Part shown: one piece after another, positions 25,201 to 33,788 of the stretch
Layout: each line of letters starts with the position of its first letter
Position numbering within the stretch: the first letter of the stretch is position 1
From: Clostridia bacterium
GTDB lineage: Bacteria; Bacillota; Clostridia; Christensenellales; Borkfalkiaceae
Assembly: GCA_017558825.1 (NCBI GenBank)
Contig: JAFYTO010000004.1
Span: 1-38,916, forward strand
Reading direction: 5' to 3'
DNA: 38,916 nucleotides
Position numbers and translations under genes: made by a program
Notes under the pieces: model-generated
What the model was told of the DNA's origin: nothing
The model's input: the letters and a program-made list of their open reading frames with translations, nothing else
The model's database searches: none

Positions 25201-25251
25201 TTCCCACAAACCAAACACGTAGAAACGCTTGTTTGCCTTACACGAAAATAA
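25201..25251 (+). pseudogene. 3' stub of a second RumA-type methyltransferase
   Basis: In frame from 25201 the DNA reads FPQTKHVETLVCLTRK then TAA, matching the C-terminus of the intact gene (FPHTKHIETLVCLCKKA) and the family consensus FPQT.HVE. The differences are mostly silent or conservative (His/Gln, Ile/Val), showing diverged coding DNA rather than a fresh duplication. The rest of the gene is absent. It is a remnant of a tandem paralogue or of the gene's former 3' end. Confidence 0.75.
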
Positions 25252-25282
25252 GGCAAAAAAATATATAACATGGAGATAAAAA

Positions 25283-25801
25283 ATGAAAACACTTATTAAA
25301 AAAACAGGCAACATTAAACTTTTAAAAGTTGAACTTATTATTGACATTATTTGTACGGTAATAGCAATGCTTGCAATCCCTGTAACTATGCTTTTACTTG
25401 ACCCTACGCTCTTGTTAGTACCATTTATTTTAGGTTTATCTATCGCAGTATTTGTATTGGCGGGTTTAATTGGCTTTTTAGTATTCGTTCGTCCGCTTGT
25501 TTTATATAGAAAATTGCCGGAAGTTTTTGCAGAAGCCGATGATGAATTTTTATACATACACGGTAAAAACGAGGCTAAAATTCCACTTGCACACCTTGCA
25601 GATGCTACAGTTGAAGTTCACCTTCCATTTTTATTCCAAAAAAGTTTTTTAAGTATGATTATTATCAACTTGTTTTCAGAACAATATGGAGAAATTACTT
25701 TAGAAGTTCCTGAATACGGAACATTTAAAATGCGCTTTGTTGCTTATGCAAATGAAACTGCTCAAAAAGTTGCTGATTTTATTTACGAACAATCTAAATA
25801 A
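25283..25801 (+). CDS. Membrane protein with two N-terminal helices and a cytoplasmic PH-like domain
   Basis: A 172-aa protein with hydrophobic segments at about residues 16-38 and 42-70. A soluble C-terminal half follows, with alternating strands (FLYIHGKNEAKIPLAHLADA, then ITLEVPEYGTFKMRFVA) and a terminal helix, resembling bacterial PH-type domains. No family is recognised. GGAG sits 8 nt before the ATG. It is followed closely by another small membrane protein. No clear promoter is visible in the scar region upstream. Confidence 0.75.
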   Translation: MKTLIKKTGNIKLLKVELIIDIICTVIAMLAIPVTMLLLDPTLLLVPFILGLSIAVFVLAGLIGFLVFVRPLVLYRKLPEVFAEADDEFLYIHGKNEAKIPLAHLADATVEVHLPFLFQKSFLSMIIINLFSEQYGEITLEVPEYGTFKMRFVAYANETAQKVADFIYEQSK

Positions 25802-25822
25802 TATAATTTGAGGAGAATTTTT

Positions 25823-26158
25823 ATGAAAAAAGATTTAATTTTTGCACCAATTTTATTAGTTTTAGGCATTTTACTTTGTATGCTTAAAGTAACGCTTATG
25901 CCCGCACATATTGCAATTTCTATAGTGGGTGTTGTTGTGTTAGCTATATACACTGTTTTAACAAAAAAGAATTGGAAAATTAAACCTCTTGAAATTGGAA
26001 TGAGAGCATCTTATGGTTTGGCTTTAATTACTGGCATTGTGATTAAAATTAAATATATTGCTGTTCTTGGTATTGTCCACAAAATTTTTGCAATATTATT
26101 CGTATTGGCTCTTATTGCTTTATTCGTTTTAAAATTAGTTTCAAGCAAGAAAAAATAA
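25823..26158 (+). CDS. Small four-helix membrane protein
   Basis: A 111-aa hydrophobic protein with about four membrane helices (ILLVLGILLCMLKV, ISIVGVVVLAIYTVL, YGLALITGIVIKI, IFAILFVLALIALFVLKLV) and a basic tail. I start at ATG 25823, 7 nt after GAGGAG; an in-frame TTG upstream overlaps that ribosome site. No family or function is recognised. It is probably co-transcribed with its neighbours on both sides. Confidence 0.75.
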   Translation: MKKDLIFAPILLVLGILLCMLKVTLMPAHIAISIVGVVVLAIYTVLTKKNWKIKPLEIGMRASYGLALITGIVIKIKYIAVLGIVHKIFAILFVLALIALFVLKLVSSKKK

Positions 26159-26159
26159 T

Positions 26160-26828
26160 ATGGATAAATTAGTTAGAAAAATTGAAATTCCGCTTGCTAA
26201 AAAAATAATTGAAAAAGCAGGCTTATATATCGTGCAAAAAAAAGATTTAGACCGCTTGGCTGAAGTTGCAGCTGACGCTTATCACGACTATCCGCTTCAC
26301 AACTGGTTTACAAATGGTAAATATGATAAAAAGGCTTCAAAACTTATTATGCAAATTTCGCTTAAAACAATGACGGAAGATGCGGTTATTTACGCAGACA
26401 GTGAAGAGATGAACGGCTTTGCAGTATGGTTGCCTTTTGGTTTTACAGGCAGTAAAACGCTTCCTTTTTTATTCAGTGGTGGATTAAGTTTAATATTACA
26501 CTCTGGTTTAGGCATAATTGGTAGGCTTTTAACTTATGAAACTTATGCTATGAACTTAAAAAAAGAGTTTACCGATAATTACGACTGGTATTTATATAAC
26601 CTTTCTATTAAAAAGGAGGCGCAAGGAAAGGGCATAGCAACAAAATTACTTAAGCCTATGCTCACTTTTTGCGATAATGAAAAAATGGTAGCCTATTTAG
26701 AAACTAATAAGGCTAGTAACGTAAGTTTATATAACCATTATGGTTTTGAACTTAAAAAAGAAGAAATTATACCAAAAACTCCCGTTACGCATTATGCAAT
26801 GGTAAGAGAGCCTATCTCTACAAAATAA
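26160..26828 (+). CDS. GNAT-family N-acetyltransferase
   Basis: A 222-aa protein. The acetyl-CoA binding motif of GNAT enzymes is clear: LYNLSIKKEAQGKGIATKLL, with Q-x-x-G-x-A-type spacing at about residues 145-160. NVSLYNHYGFELKKEE then supplies the conserved C-terminal Tyr/Gly-Phe element. The N-terminus (DLDRLAEVAADAYHDYPLHN) is the substrate side and resembles acyl-CoA N-acyltransferases of unknown substrate. It starts one base after the preceding stop with only a weak ribosome site, suggesting translational coupling. Confidence 0.9.
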   Translation: MDKLVRKIEIPLAKKIIEKAGLYIVQKKDLDRLAEVAADAYHDYPLHNWFTNGKYDKKASKLIMQISLKTMTEDAVIYADSEEMNGFAVWLPFGFTGSKTLPFLFSGGLSLILHSGLGIIGRLLTYETYAMNLKKEFTDNYDWYLYNLSIKKEAQGKGIATKLLKPMLTFCDNEKMVAYLETNKASNVSLYNHYGFELKKEEIIPKTPVTHYAMVREPISTK

Positions 26829-26893
26829 TGAAAAAAGAAATTGGTTTTTATATTTAGAAAAAAATAGCAATAGTTTTATAAAGGAGTAAAACA

Positions 26894-27850
26894 ATGCCAA
26901 AAAAGCAAAAGAAGTTTGCCGATGACGGCTGGGCTATATGGGTTGACGGTGATGATACAAGCACCGTTTATATTAACGATTGGCTTAATCCAAAAGGTAA
27001 AAGTTACGTTGATTTAGCCGTGCGCATACGCGGAGTTAAATCAACAAAAACTTTAAACGTTTACGTTCCATTTGAAATTGTAAGTGAAGAAATAGAAGAC
27101 GTTTCTTTGCTTTTTAATAATAAAAAAATAGTTCAAGCAACTTTTAGTGCTGCTTGCATTATAGAATATAAAAAGAACGAGTGCACTTCTGAAATAGCGT
27201 ATAATGGCAAAACTATTGATATAGTTCATATAAGCACGATTGACTATCAGTTAAAGAATTTGGTAGGCGGCACGCTTATTACTATCAATTTAGAAAAATT
27301 GCAAGAATTTATTGCTAATGATGAAGCGTATTTTATTTGGCGTATGCCACACAAATCTCTTGATGAAATTTTTAGACCGCGCAAAGACGTTAACAATGCG
27401 CTTGAAAGGTTAAGAGATTTAATTACAACGCCTGTTGTTTCTGAAAAATACGGCTACTCAATACGCGTAAACGAATCGCGCTTGTTGCCGGAAGAAATTA
27501 CAAAAATAGGTGTATTCCACCGTCAAAAATTGAAAAAAGCGGTGGTAACAATTTCTATTAACGAAGATTATGAGCTTAACGATGCAAGTTGTTATCGTAT
27601 TCGTAGGTTAGAAGAAGATTTATATAGAGAATATTTACCGTCTTCTTACAAGTGTGAAGACGTTATTACATATCAATGGCACCAAAATAGAGATTATAAT
27701 TTAAAAGGGCATTTTAACTTCTACTATAACATTGCTAAAAATTCAGTAAGCCGTGGTAGTATGACCTTTTATCTTATTTTGCTTTTAGGAATAGGCATTA
27801 TAGGAAATCTTATGTCTGACGCTATTAGCGCTTTATTAGGTCTTGGCTAA
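26894..27850 (+). CDS. Unknown tail-anchored protein at the head of the signalling operon
   Basis: A 318-aa protein that I do not recognise. Residues 1-285 are soluble and strand-rich (AVRIRGVKSTKTLNVYVPFE, DIVHISTIDYQLKNLVGGT). A single hydrophobic C-terminal segment at about 295-315 (FYLILLLGIGIIGNLM) would anchor it with the soluble part in the cytoplasm. It lies 12 nt before the SpoIIE/HATPase sensor, so it is probably a partner of that protein. A good AAGGAG ribosome site is present. No convincing promoter is seen in the 65-bp gap upstream. Confidence 0.8.
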   Translation: MPKKQKKFADDGWAIWVDGDDTSTVYINDWLNPKGKSYVDLAVRIRGVKSTKTLNVYVPFEIVSEEIEDVSLLFNNKKIVQATFSAACIIEYKKNECTSEIAYNGKTIDIVHISTIDYQLKNLVGGTLITINLEKLQEFIANDEAYFIWRMPHKSLDEIFRPRKDVNNALERLRDLITTPVVSEKYGYSIRVNESRLLPEEITKIGVFHRQKLKKAVVTISINEDYELNDASCYRIRRLEEDLYREYLPSSYKCEDVITYQWHQNRDYNLKGHFNFYYNIAKNSVSRGSMTFYLILLLGIGIIGNLMSDAISALLGLG

Positions 27851-27862
27851 GAGGGGGCTTAA

Positions 27863-30343
27863 ATGAACTTATTAATTGTTTCTATAATTTTAAACTGCTT
27901 ACTTGTTTTAGGCGTTTACTCTCTTGACAAGTTTACAAAGTTTAAAAAATTATCATACTTTGCACGTCAAGCAATAATAGGCGTGCTTTTTGGTGGTGCT
28001 TCTGCTTTTGCTTCAAGCTTTGGCGTAGATTGGCTTGGTGCGGTTGTTAACGTGCGTGATGCTGCACCATTATCGGCTGGCCTTATTTTTGGTGCGCCTG
28101 CAGGTATTATAGCAGGTTTTATTGGCGGTTTATATCGTTGGTTCTCTATTTATTGGGGTGCAGGCACTTATACAAGAGTTGCTTGTAGTATTGCAACGGT
28201 TTTAGCAGGTTTTATGGCGGCGGGCTTAAGAAAGTTAATGTTTGACAATAAAAAACCTACTATCTCTTACGGTATTTGCATTGCAATAGCGTGCGAAGTT
28301 ATACATATGATTCTAATTTTTGTTACTAATATGGACAACTCTTCCTACGCATTTGAATTTGTTAAAGGTGCAACTATTCCTATGGTTATAGGTAACGCAG
28401 CGGCAGTTGGCGTTGCACTTACAATAGTTTCGTTACTTAGCAGTGAAGGGATTTTTCGTAAATTTAAGGGTGAGCGTATTGCGAACACTTTTCAGCGTTG
28501 GCTTTTAATTTGTATCGTCATTGCCTTTTTAGTAACGAGTTCTTTTACTTACGTTTTGCAAAACGGAATTGTTAAAATTGAAACACAAAAAGTTTTTACT
28601 ACCGCTATAAATGACGTTGAAGCCGAAATAACAGGAATGTCGCGAGAATTTGTAATAGACGCAACTAAAAATAGGCACGTTGGTTCAAACGGGTTCGTTG
28701 CGGTTTGCGATAGTGATTTTAATTTGGTAATTGATACTCAATATAATGGCAAACATATTTCCGTAATAGGAATTGAAGTTCCAGACGAAATGTTAAATAG
28801 ACAAGATGCAACTAAACTTTATACTGCAGAAATAGTTAATGCCGAAACTGAATATAAGGAAACGTATAAGTACGTATTTAAGTTTATTGACGGTTATTGT
28901 ATTATTGCCGCAATGCCGGAAACTGAAGTAAACTTTATGCGTGACGCGTCAATATACACAAGTATATTTATGCAAATTCTTATATTTGCCGCACTCTTTG
29001 TATTTATTTATATTTTAATTAAGCGTGTTATTATTAACAATTTAAAAAAGGTTAACGATACGCTTGGCAAAATTACAGGTGGCGACTTAAACGTTACGGT
29101 TGACGTACGCTCTAACGAAGAGTTTGCATCACTTTCTGACGATATTAACACTACCGTTACAACCTTAAAAAGATATATTGCCGAGGCCGCTGCTCGCATT
29201 GACAAGGAACTTGAATACGCTAAGCAAATACAACTTTCCGCACTTCCTAAAAACTTCCCTACGGGCGAAGATTATAAAATTTATGCGGAAATGATAGCGG
29301 CAAAAGAAGTAGGCGGAGACTTTTACGATTTTTATAAACTTAACGATACGACAGTTGCTTTCCTTGTGGCAGACGTTTCTGGTAAAGGTATTCCTGCTGC
29401 AATGTTTATGATGACGGCTAAAACCATTATTAAAGACTTGGCTGAAAGTGGTTTACCTGTAAATGAAATTTTTACAAAAGCGAACAAAAAACTTTGTGAA
29501 AATAACGAATCTGGCATGTTTGTAACTGCTTGGATGGGCATTTTAGATACGGTAACAGGTAATTTGCAATTTGCAAATGCAGGGCATAACCCTCCTCTTA
29601 TAAAACGCGCTGACGGAACTTTTGAATACTTAAAAACTCGTGCTGGCTTTGTTTTAGCAGGTATGGATAGTATTAAATACCGCGTAAACGAACTTACGCT
29701 TAATGCAGGCGATAGATTGTTTTTGTATACTGACGGCGTAACTGAAGCCACTAACGAGCAAAGTGAACTTTACGGCGAAGATAGGCTTTATAAGTTTATG
29801 AATTCAAATTCTAACGTTGACGCAACTTCTCTTTTACCACTCTTAAAGAAAGATATTGATAAGTTTGTTGGCAATGCTCCACAGTTTGATGATATTACTA
29901 TGTTAACCTTTGACTATGTACCAAAAAAAGTTAGTAGCGTAAACAAAATTTTTAATGCTAAAACGGAAGAACTTTCAAACGTAATTGATTTTGTTGAAGA
30001 TGCTTTAACTAAATATAATTGTCTGCCAAAAGTTCAAACGGCTATTTGCGTTGCTATTGAAGAAGTGTTTGTAAACGTGGCTCACTATGCGTATAGTGAG
30101 GATGGTGGCACGGTTGATTTTACTATTACTTTTGATGGCGTTAGTAGGCTTATTACTTTCCGTATGGCGGATAAAGGCGTGCCTTTTGACCCACTTAAAA
30201 AACCAGACCCAGACGTTACTTTGTCGGCAGGAGAGCGACAAATAGGTGGTCTTGGCATATTTATTACTAAAAAGACTATGGATAACGTAACCTACGCTTA
30301 TGAAAATGGCGAAAACGTTTTAACTATGAGTAAAAACATTTAG
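27863..30343 (+). CDS. Membrane sensor with SpoIIE/RsbU-type PP2C phosphatase and RsbW-type ATPase in one chain
   Basis: An 826-aa protein combining both enzymes of a partner-switching system. Residues 1-195 form a LytS-like 5TM region (LSAGLIFGAPAGIIAGFIGG). TM helices at about 213-232 and 366-390 bracket an extracytoplasmic sensor (about 235-360), followed by HAMP (about 390-445). The PP2C/SpoIIE domain (about 465-685) has VGGDFYDFY, ADVSGKGIPAAMFM and DDITMLT. The HATPase domain (about 700-826) has the N box EEVFVNVAHYAY, MADKGVPFDP and GGLGIF. By family knowledge the phosphatase activates and the kinase inactivates a STAS antagonist, and one is encoded next door. It ends in TAG. Confidence 0.95.
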   Translation: MNLLIVSIILNCLLVLGVYSLDKFTKFKKLSYFARQAIIGVLFGGASAFASSFGVDWLGAVVNVRDAAPLSAGLIFGAPAGIIAGFIGGLYRWFSIYWGAGTYTRVACSIATVLAGFMAAGLRKLMFDNKKPTISYGICIAIACEVIHMILIFVTNMDNSSYAFEFVKGATIPMVIGNAAAVGVALTIVSLLSSEGIFRKFKGERIANTFQRWLLICIVIAFLVTSSFTYVLQNGIVKIETQKVFTTAINDVEAEITGMSREFVIDATKNRHVGSNGFVAVCDSDFNLVIDTQYNGKHISVIGIEVPDEMLNRQDATKLYTAEIVNAETEYKETYKYVFKFIDGYCIIAAMPETEVNFMRDASIYTSIFMQILIFAALFVFIYILIKRVIINNLKKVNDTLGKITGGDLNVTVDVRSNEEFASLSDDINTTVTTLKRYIAEAAARIDKELEYAKQIQLSALPKNFPTGEDYKIYAEMIAAKEVGGDFYDFYKLNDTTVAFLVADVSGKGIPAAMFMMTAKTIIKDLAESGLPVNEIFTKANKKLCENNESGMFVTAWMGILDTVTGNLQFANAGHNPPLIKRADGTFEYLKTRAGFVLAGMDSIKYRVNELTLNAGDRLFLYTDGVTEATNEQSELYGEDRLYKFMNSNSNVDATSLLPLLKKDIDKFVGNAPQFDDITMLTFDYVPKKVSSVNKIFNAKTEELSNVIDFVEDALTKYNCLPKVQTAICVAIEEVFVNVAHYAYSEDGGTVDFTITFDGVSRLITFRMADKGVPFDPLKKPDPDVTLSAGERQIGGLGIFITKKTMDNVTYAYENGENVLTMSKNI

Positions 30344-30355
30344 GAGTTTACTACT

Positions 30356-30646
30356 ATGACTATCAATATTATTAAAAATGAAAATGATGTAACAATTAAA
30401 TTGGTTGGCAGGTTAGATACAAATACTTCGCCTGCACTTGACAAATGTATAAATGAAGAAGTTAAGGGCGTTACGAATTTAACTATTGACTTAGGTGACG
30501 TTGAGTACGTTTCATCTGCTGGTTTGCGTGTTTTACTTAGTACGCAAAAGAAGTTTGATAAAGGCTTAAAAATTAAAAACGTACAAGAAAGCGTAATGGA
30601 AGTTTTTGAAATTACGGGCTTTTGCGACATTTTAAACATTGAATAA
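30356..30646 (+). CDS. STAS-domain anti-sigma factor antagonist (SpoIIAA/RsbV-like), copy 1
   Basis: A 96-aa single STAS domain. The phosphorylation loop is YVSSAGLRVLL, with Ser54 aligned to the phospho-Ser of SpoIIAA/RsbV. The GRLDTNTSPAL and MEVFEITGFCDIL segments are family-typical. It starts 12 nt after the phosphatase/kinase gene, making it the likely direct substrate of both domains. No sigma factor is encoded in the window, so the downstream target is unknown. A second, clearly related STAS gene lies 1.6 kb downstream. Confidence 0.95.
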   Translation: MTINIIKNENDVTIKLVGRLDTNTSPALDKCINEEVKGVTNLTIDLGDVEYVSSAGLRVLLSTQKKFDKGLKIKNVQESVMEVFEITGFCDILNIE

Positions 30647-30670
30647 AAAGTGTTTTAAATAGGAGTTGTT

Positions 30671-31729
30671 ATGAATTTAAAGTGTAGGCTTATTTTAGAA
30701 GATTATAGAAAACAAAGGGAAGATTTTGTTAAGCTTGGTGACGTTGTTCACGAAATGCTTGCAGGTATTGCAAAAGATTTAGGATTAACAGTTTTAGCCG
30801 TTGAACACCGCGTTAAAGAAGAAAGAAGTTTGGCTGGAAAACTTGAAAGAAAGGGAGATTTATACTCTAATTTAGAAGATATTACCGATATTTTAGGTTG
30901 CCGTGTAATTTGCTTTTTATCTGACGAAATTGACAAAATTGGCAAAAAAGTAGAAGAAACTTTCGTTGTTGACTGGGAAAATTCTTCCGACAAGCGCACT
31001 CTTTTAAAGGAAAATGCTTTTGGTTATTTATCCCTTCACTATATTTGTTCACTTCCATTTGGCGATAAGTGGCCCGATGAAATATGCGGCAAGAAATTTG
31101 AAATTCAAATAAGAACAATTTTACAACACGCTTGGTCGGCAATTCATCACGATATAGGCTATAAAAGTGACTTTGGCGTTCCAAGAGAAATTAGCAGGCA
31201 ATTTGCCCGTCTTGCAGGGCTTTTAGAACTTGTCGACGATGAGTTCGTGCGTGCGCGCGATAATATGGTTGGATATACCGAAGATATTAGAAAACGTATT
31301 ATTACCGACGATGCTGACGACGTTATTATCAATATGATATCGCTTAACGAATACGTTTTACATAATAAAAAAATGCAAAATCTAATTAAGCAAATAGCCG
31401 ATATTGCAGGCGCGGAAATTAAGGAAATTGACCCTGAAAGTTATATTCCACAACTTGCATTTTTAGGTGTTAAAAAACTTGGTGATATAGAGGTTATGAT
31501 TAATGAAAACTACGACCTTGCTCTTAAACTTGCAGGTAAGGCGCTTTCACTTGCTAACCTTGACATTGTTTCTTCTAGCGTGGCTCTTCGTTTCTTATGC
31601 CGTGCTGAACTTCTAAATAAGAATTACGATTATGATAAAATTGTTGAATTCTTAAAAATATCATTAAAGACCAATGATAAGGCTGAAAGACAAGCCAAAC
31701 ATTTACTTAAACAAAAGGAGGAATGCTAA
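30671..31729 (+). CDS. RelA/SpoT-domain (p)ppGpp synthetase without hydrolase or TGS domains
   Basis: A 352-aa protein. The synthetase fold covers about residues 35-170: EHRVKEERSLAGKLERKGD, LEDITDILGCRVICFL, NAFGYLSLHYIC (nucleotide-stacking Tyr) and FEIQIRTILQHAWSAIHHDI. The key Asp of DILGCR and the E-x-Q-I-R motif are present, so activity is expected. The C-terminal half (about 210-352) is helical, possibly TPR-like. No TGS/ACT ribosome-sensing part exists, so control must come from elsewhere, plausibly from its operon partners. It overlaps the HD hydrolase gene by one base. Confidence 0.92.
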   Translation: MNLKCRLILEDYRKQREDFVKLGDVVHEMLAGIAKDLGLTVLAVEHRVKEERSLAGKLERKGDLYSNLEDITDILGCRVICFLSDEIDKIGKKVEETFVVDWENSSDKRTLLKENAFGYLSLHYICSLPFGDKWPDEICGKKFEIQIRTILQHAWSAIHHDIGYKSDFGVPREISRQFARLAGLLELVDDEFVRARDNMVGYTEDIRKRIITDDADDVIINMISLNEYVLHNKKMQNLIKQIADIAGAEIKEIDPESYIPQLAFLGVKKLGDIEVMINENYDLALKLAGKALSLANLDIVSSSVALRFLCRAELLNKNYDYDKIVEFLKISLKTNDKAERQAKHLLKQKEEC

Positions 31730-32259
31730 TGCAAAATAACGCTATTTTTGAGCGTGCATTAGACTTTGCCACAAATAAGCATTTTGGACAAAAGAGAATT
31801 GGTGGGGAAGACTATATTAGCCACCCTATAGCAGTTTGTGAAATTGTTAAAAAACAAGGCTACGGATTAGATTATCAATTAGCAGCATTATTTCACGATT
31901 TGCTTGAAGATACCAACGCAACGGAAGAGGAAATTTTACAGCTTTCTAACAAAGAAGTTTTAGATGCGGTAAAATTACTTACAAAACAAAGCGGTTACGT
32001 TATGCAAACTTACGTTCAAAACATTAAAAATAATCAAATTGCGTACGTTGTAAAAGCTGCGGATAGGCTACACAATTTACAAAGCGCGCTTATTGCAGGG
32101 GCGGACTTTAAAAGAAAATATATATTAGAAACTATTGACTGGTATTTGGATTTTTCGCCCGAAATTATCAAGGCTGTAAAAAGGCTTGCGGAGAGCCTTG
32201 AAACTCCGTTAACGGAATTATCGTTTTTATACGAGCCCGTTGATACTTGGAAATTATAA
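31729..32259 (+). CDS. HD-domain ppGpp hydrolase (MESH1/SpoT-HD-like)
   Basis: A 176-aa single-domain hydrolase. The metal and catalytic residues of the SpoT hydrolase fold are visible: ISHPIAV (His32), ALFHDLLEDT (His56-Asp57 and Glu60-Asp61) and VKAADRLHNLQ. It should remove pyrophosphate from (p)ppGpp. The chosen ATG is 7 nt after AGGAGG; the ATG six bases earlier is only 1 nt from that site. It overlaps the stop of the synthetase gene, so the opposing enzymes are translated as a pair. Confidence 0.93.
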   Translation: MQNNAIFERALDFATNKHFGQKRIGGEDYISHPIAVCEIVKKQGYGLDYQLAALFHDLLEDTNATEEEILQLSNKEVLDAVKLLTKQSGYVMQTYVQNIKNNQIAYVVKAADRLHNLQSALIAGADFKRKYILETIDWYLDFSPEIIKAVKRLAESLETPLTELSFLYEPVDTWKL

Positions 32260-32286
32260 GATAAACTAATTTAAGGAGATAAAATT

Positions 32287-32583
32287 ATGACTATTGAAAA
32301 GAAAATAAACGGTGAAGTTGCTAACTTAGTAATAGCAGGTAGGCTTGATACTCAAACTGCGCCTGAACTTGAAAAAGAACTTGACGCCATTTTGCCTAAT
32401 TTAAAAGAATTAACGTTTGATATGGCTGAACTTGAATACATATCATCTGCTGGCTTAAGAGTAATTTTAAAGGCTCAAAAAGTTATGAATACTCAAGGTT
32501 CAATGAAACTTACTAACGTTAATGACGGTATTATGGAAGTTTTTGATATAACCGGCTTTTTAGATATTCTTACAATAGAATAA
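32287..32583 (+). CDS. STAS-domain anti-sigma factor antagonist, copy 2
   Basis: A 98-aa STAS domain closely similar to copy 1: AGRLDTQTAPEL, YISSAGLRVIL with Ser54 in the phosphorylation position, and MEVFDITGFLDILTIE. It follows the hydrolase gene, with a clean AAGGAG site, and its stop overlaps the next start (TAATG). Two antagonists under one phosphatase/kinase suggest two outputs or competition. It may couple the alarmone enzymes to the switch, which is inference from gene order. Confidence 0.95.
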   Translation: MTIEKKINGEVANLVIAGRLDTQTAPELEKELDAILPNLKELTFDMAELEYISSAGLRVILKAQKVMNTQGSMKLTNVNDGIMEVFDITGFLDILTIE

Positions 32584-33146
32584 TGGATAAAATATTATTT
32601 ATAAATGCGTGCATAAGGCCAAATTCGCGCACGCTTGAACTTGCAAATTATGTTTTAAGTAAACTAAATGGCAAGGTAGAAGAAGTTAATTTATATAATG
32701 AAGAACTTTTGCCACTCAATTTGAAAGAGTTACAGCTAAGAGATAGCGCTAATAAAAGTGATGACTTTTCAAATAGCTCTTTTAGATTGGCGCGCCAATT
32801 TGCAAATGCTAAAACTATAGTTATAGCTGCGCCTTATTGGGATTTATCATTTCCATCAGTAGTAAAAACGTATTTTGAAAAAATTACTGTGAACGGTTTA
32901 ACTTTTAAATATGGCAAAAACGGCATACCTACCGGCTTATGTAATGGGCAAAACCTTATTTATATAACAACTTCTGGCGGACCAATAATGTTTAATTTTG
33001 GCTACGATTACGTATCTACGCTTGCAAAGGGTTTTTACGGCATAAAAAACGTGCAATTAGTTAAAGCCGAAGGGCTTGACGTGTACGGTGCTGACGTTTT
33101 AGCCATTATGAACTCAGCCAAAAATTCTTTTAAAGGATTAAAGTAA
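32583..33146 (+). CDS. Flavodoxin-fold NAD(P)H oxidoreductase (azoreductase/NQO-like)
   Basis: A 187-aa FMN-dependent oxidoreductase. Signature segments are FINACIRPNSRTLELANYVL (phosphate-binding loop), IAAPYWDLSFPSVVKTYFEK, NGLTFKYGKNGIPTG and ITTSGGP, as in AzoR and related quinone reductases. It probably reduces quinones or electrophiles with two electrons from NAD(P)H, a common protective function. It overlaps the stop of the second STAS gene by one base, placing it firmly within the signalling operon. Confidence 0.93.
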   Translation: MDKILFINACIRPNSRTLELANYVLSKLNGKVEEVNLYNEELLPLNLKELQLRDSANKSDDFSNSSFRLARQFANAKTIVIAAPYWDLSFPSVVKTYFEKITVNGLTFKYGKNGIPTGLCNGQNLIYITTSGGPIMFNFGYDYVSTLAKGFYGIKNVQLVKAEGLDVYGADVLAIMNSAKNSFKGLK

Positions 33147-33149
33147 AAA

Positions 33150-33779
33150 ATGAACTACACAGTTATTGACTATGAAAATTGGGATAGAAAGGAACTTTTT
33201 ACTCTTTACACAACAACCTTAAAAGTTGCTATGAATTTAACCGTGGAACTTGACGTTACTAAAATTTATAATTTTAGTAAAAGTAACGGTTACAAATTCT
33301 ATCCTTGTATGATTTGGGCAGTTTCAAGCGTTGTAAACGCTGGGGACGAATTTAAGTATGCCGTTAAAGACGGCAAGGTTATTAGGTGGGACTACGTTTC
33401 TCCTTCTTATACTGACTTTAACAATGAAACAAAAACTTTTAATAAGTTTGTAACCGAGTTTTCAAGTGATTTTAAAACTTTTTATAACGCCGTGCAAACT
33501 GACCGCCAAAAGCATAAAGATTTAGTTGGTTTTGCTAAAAATCAACCTGAAAACGTTTTTGATATAACGTGTTTACCTTGGGTAAATTATAAAAACTTTA
33601 CAATGCACGTTGATACGGAAATGCGTTTTTTTCCAATAGTTAGTTGGGGTAAGTTTACTAAAAAGGGTAAAAAATACGTAATGCCTGTTACACTTGACCT
33701 TAACCACGCAGTTGGCGATGGATACAACGCTTCTATATTCTTTAAAAACTTACAAGACTTTATAAATGCTAATTTTTAA
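33150..33779 (+). CDS. Chloramphenicol acetyltransferase-like protein
   Basis: A 209-aa CAT-fold acyltransferase. VSPSYTDFNNETKTF and CLPWVNYKNF match CAT landmarks. The active-site segment is LDLNHAVGDGYNASIFF: the catalytic His and Asp-Gly of HHxxxDG are kept but the first His is Asn. That change and the operon setting make housekeeping acylation of a small molecule as likely as drug resistance. It starts 3 nt after the oxidoreductase gene. Confidence 0.88.
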   Translation: MNYTVIDYENWDRKELFTLYTTTLKVAMNLTVELDVTKIYNFSKSNGYKFYPCMIWAVSSVVNAGDEFKYAVKDGKVIRWDYVSPSYTDFNNETKTFNKFVTEFSSDFKTFYNAVQTDRQKHKDLVGFAKNQPENVFDITCLPWVNYKNFTMHVDTEMRFFPIVSWGKFTKKGKKYVMPVTLDLNHAVGDGYNASIFFKNLQDFINANF

Positions 33780-33788
33780 GAGGGTTAT

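Noticed and set aside
33150..33779. Acquired chloramphenicol resistance gene
   Set aside because: The active-site motif is altered (NHAVGDG), base composition matches the neighbours, and the gene is embedded in a long operon with no mobile-element signs.
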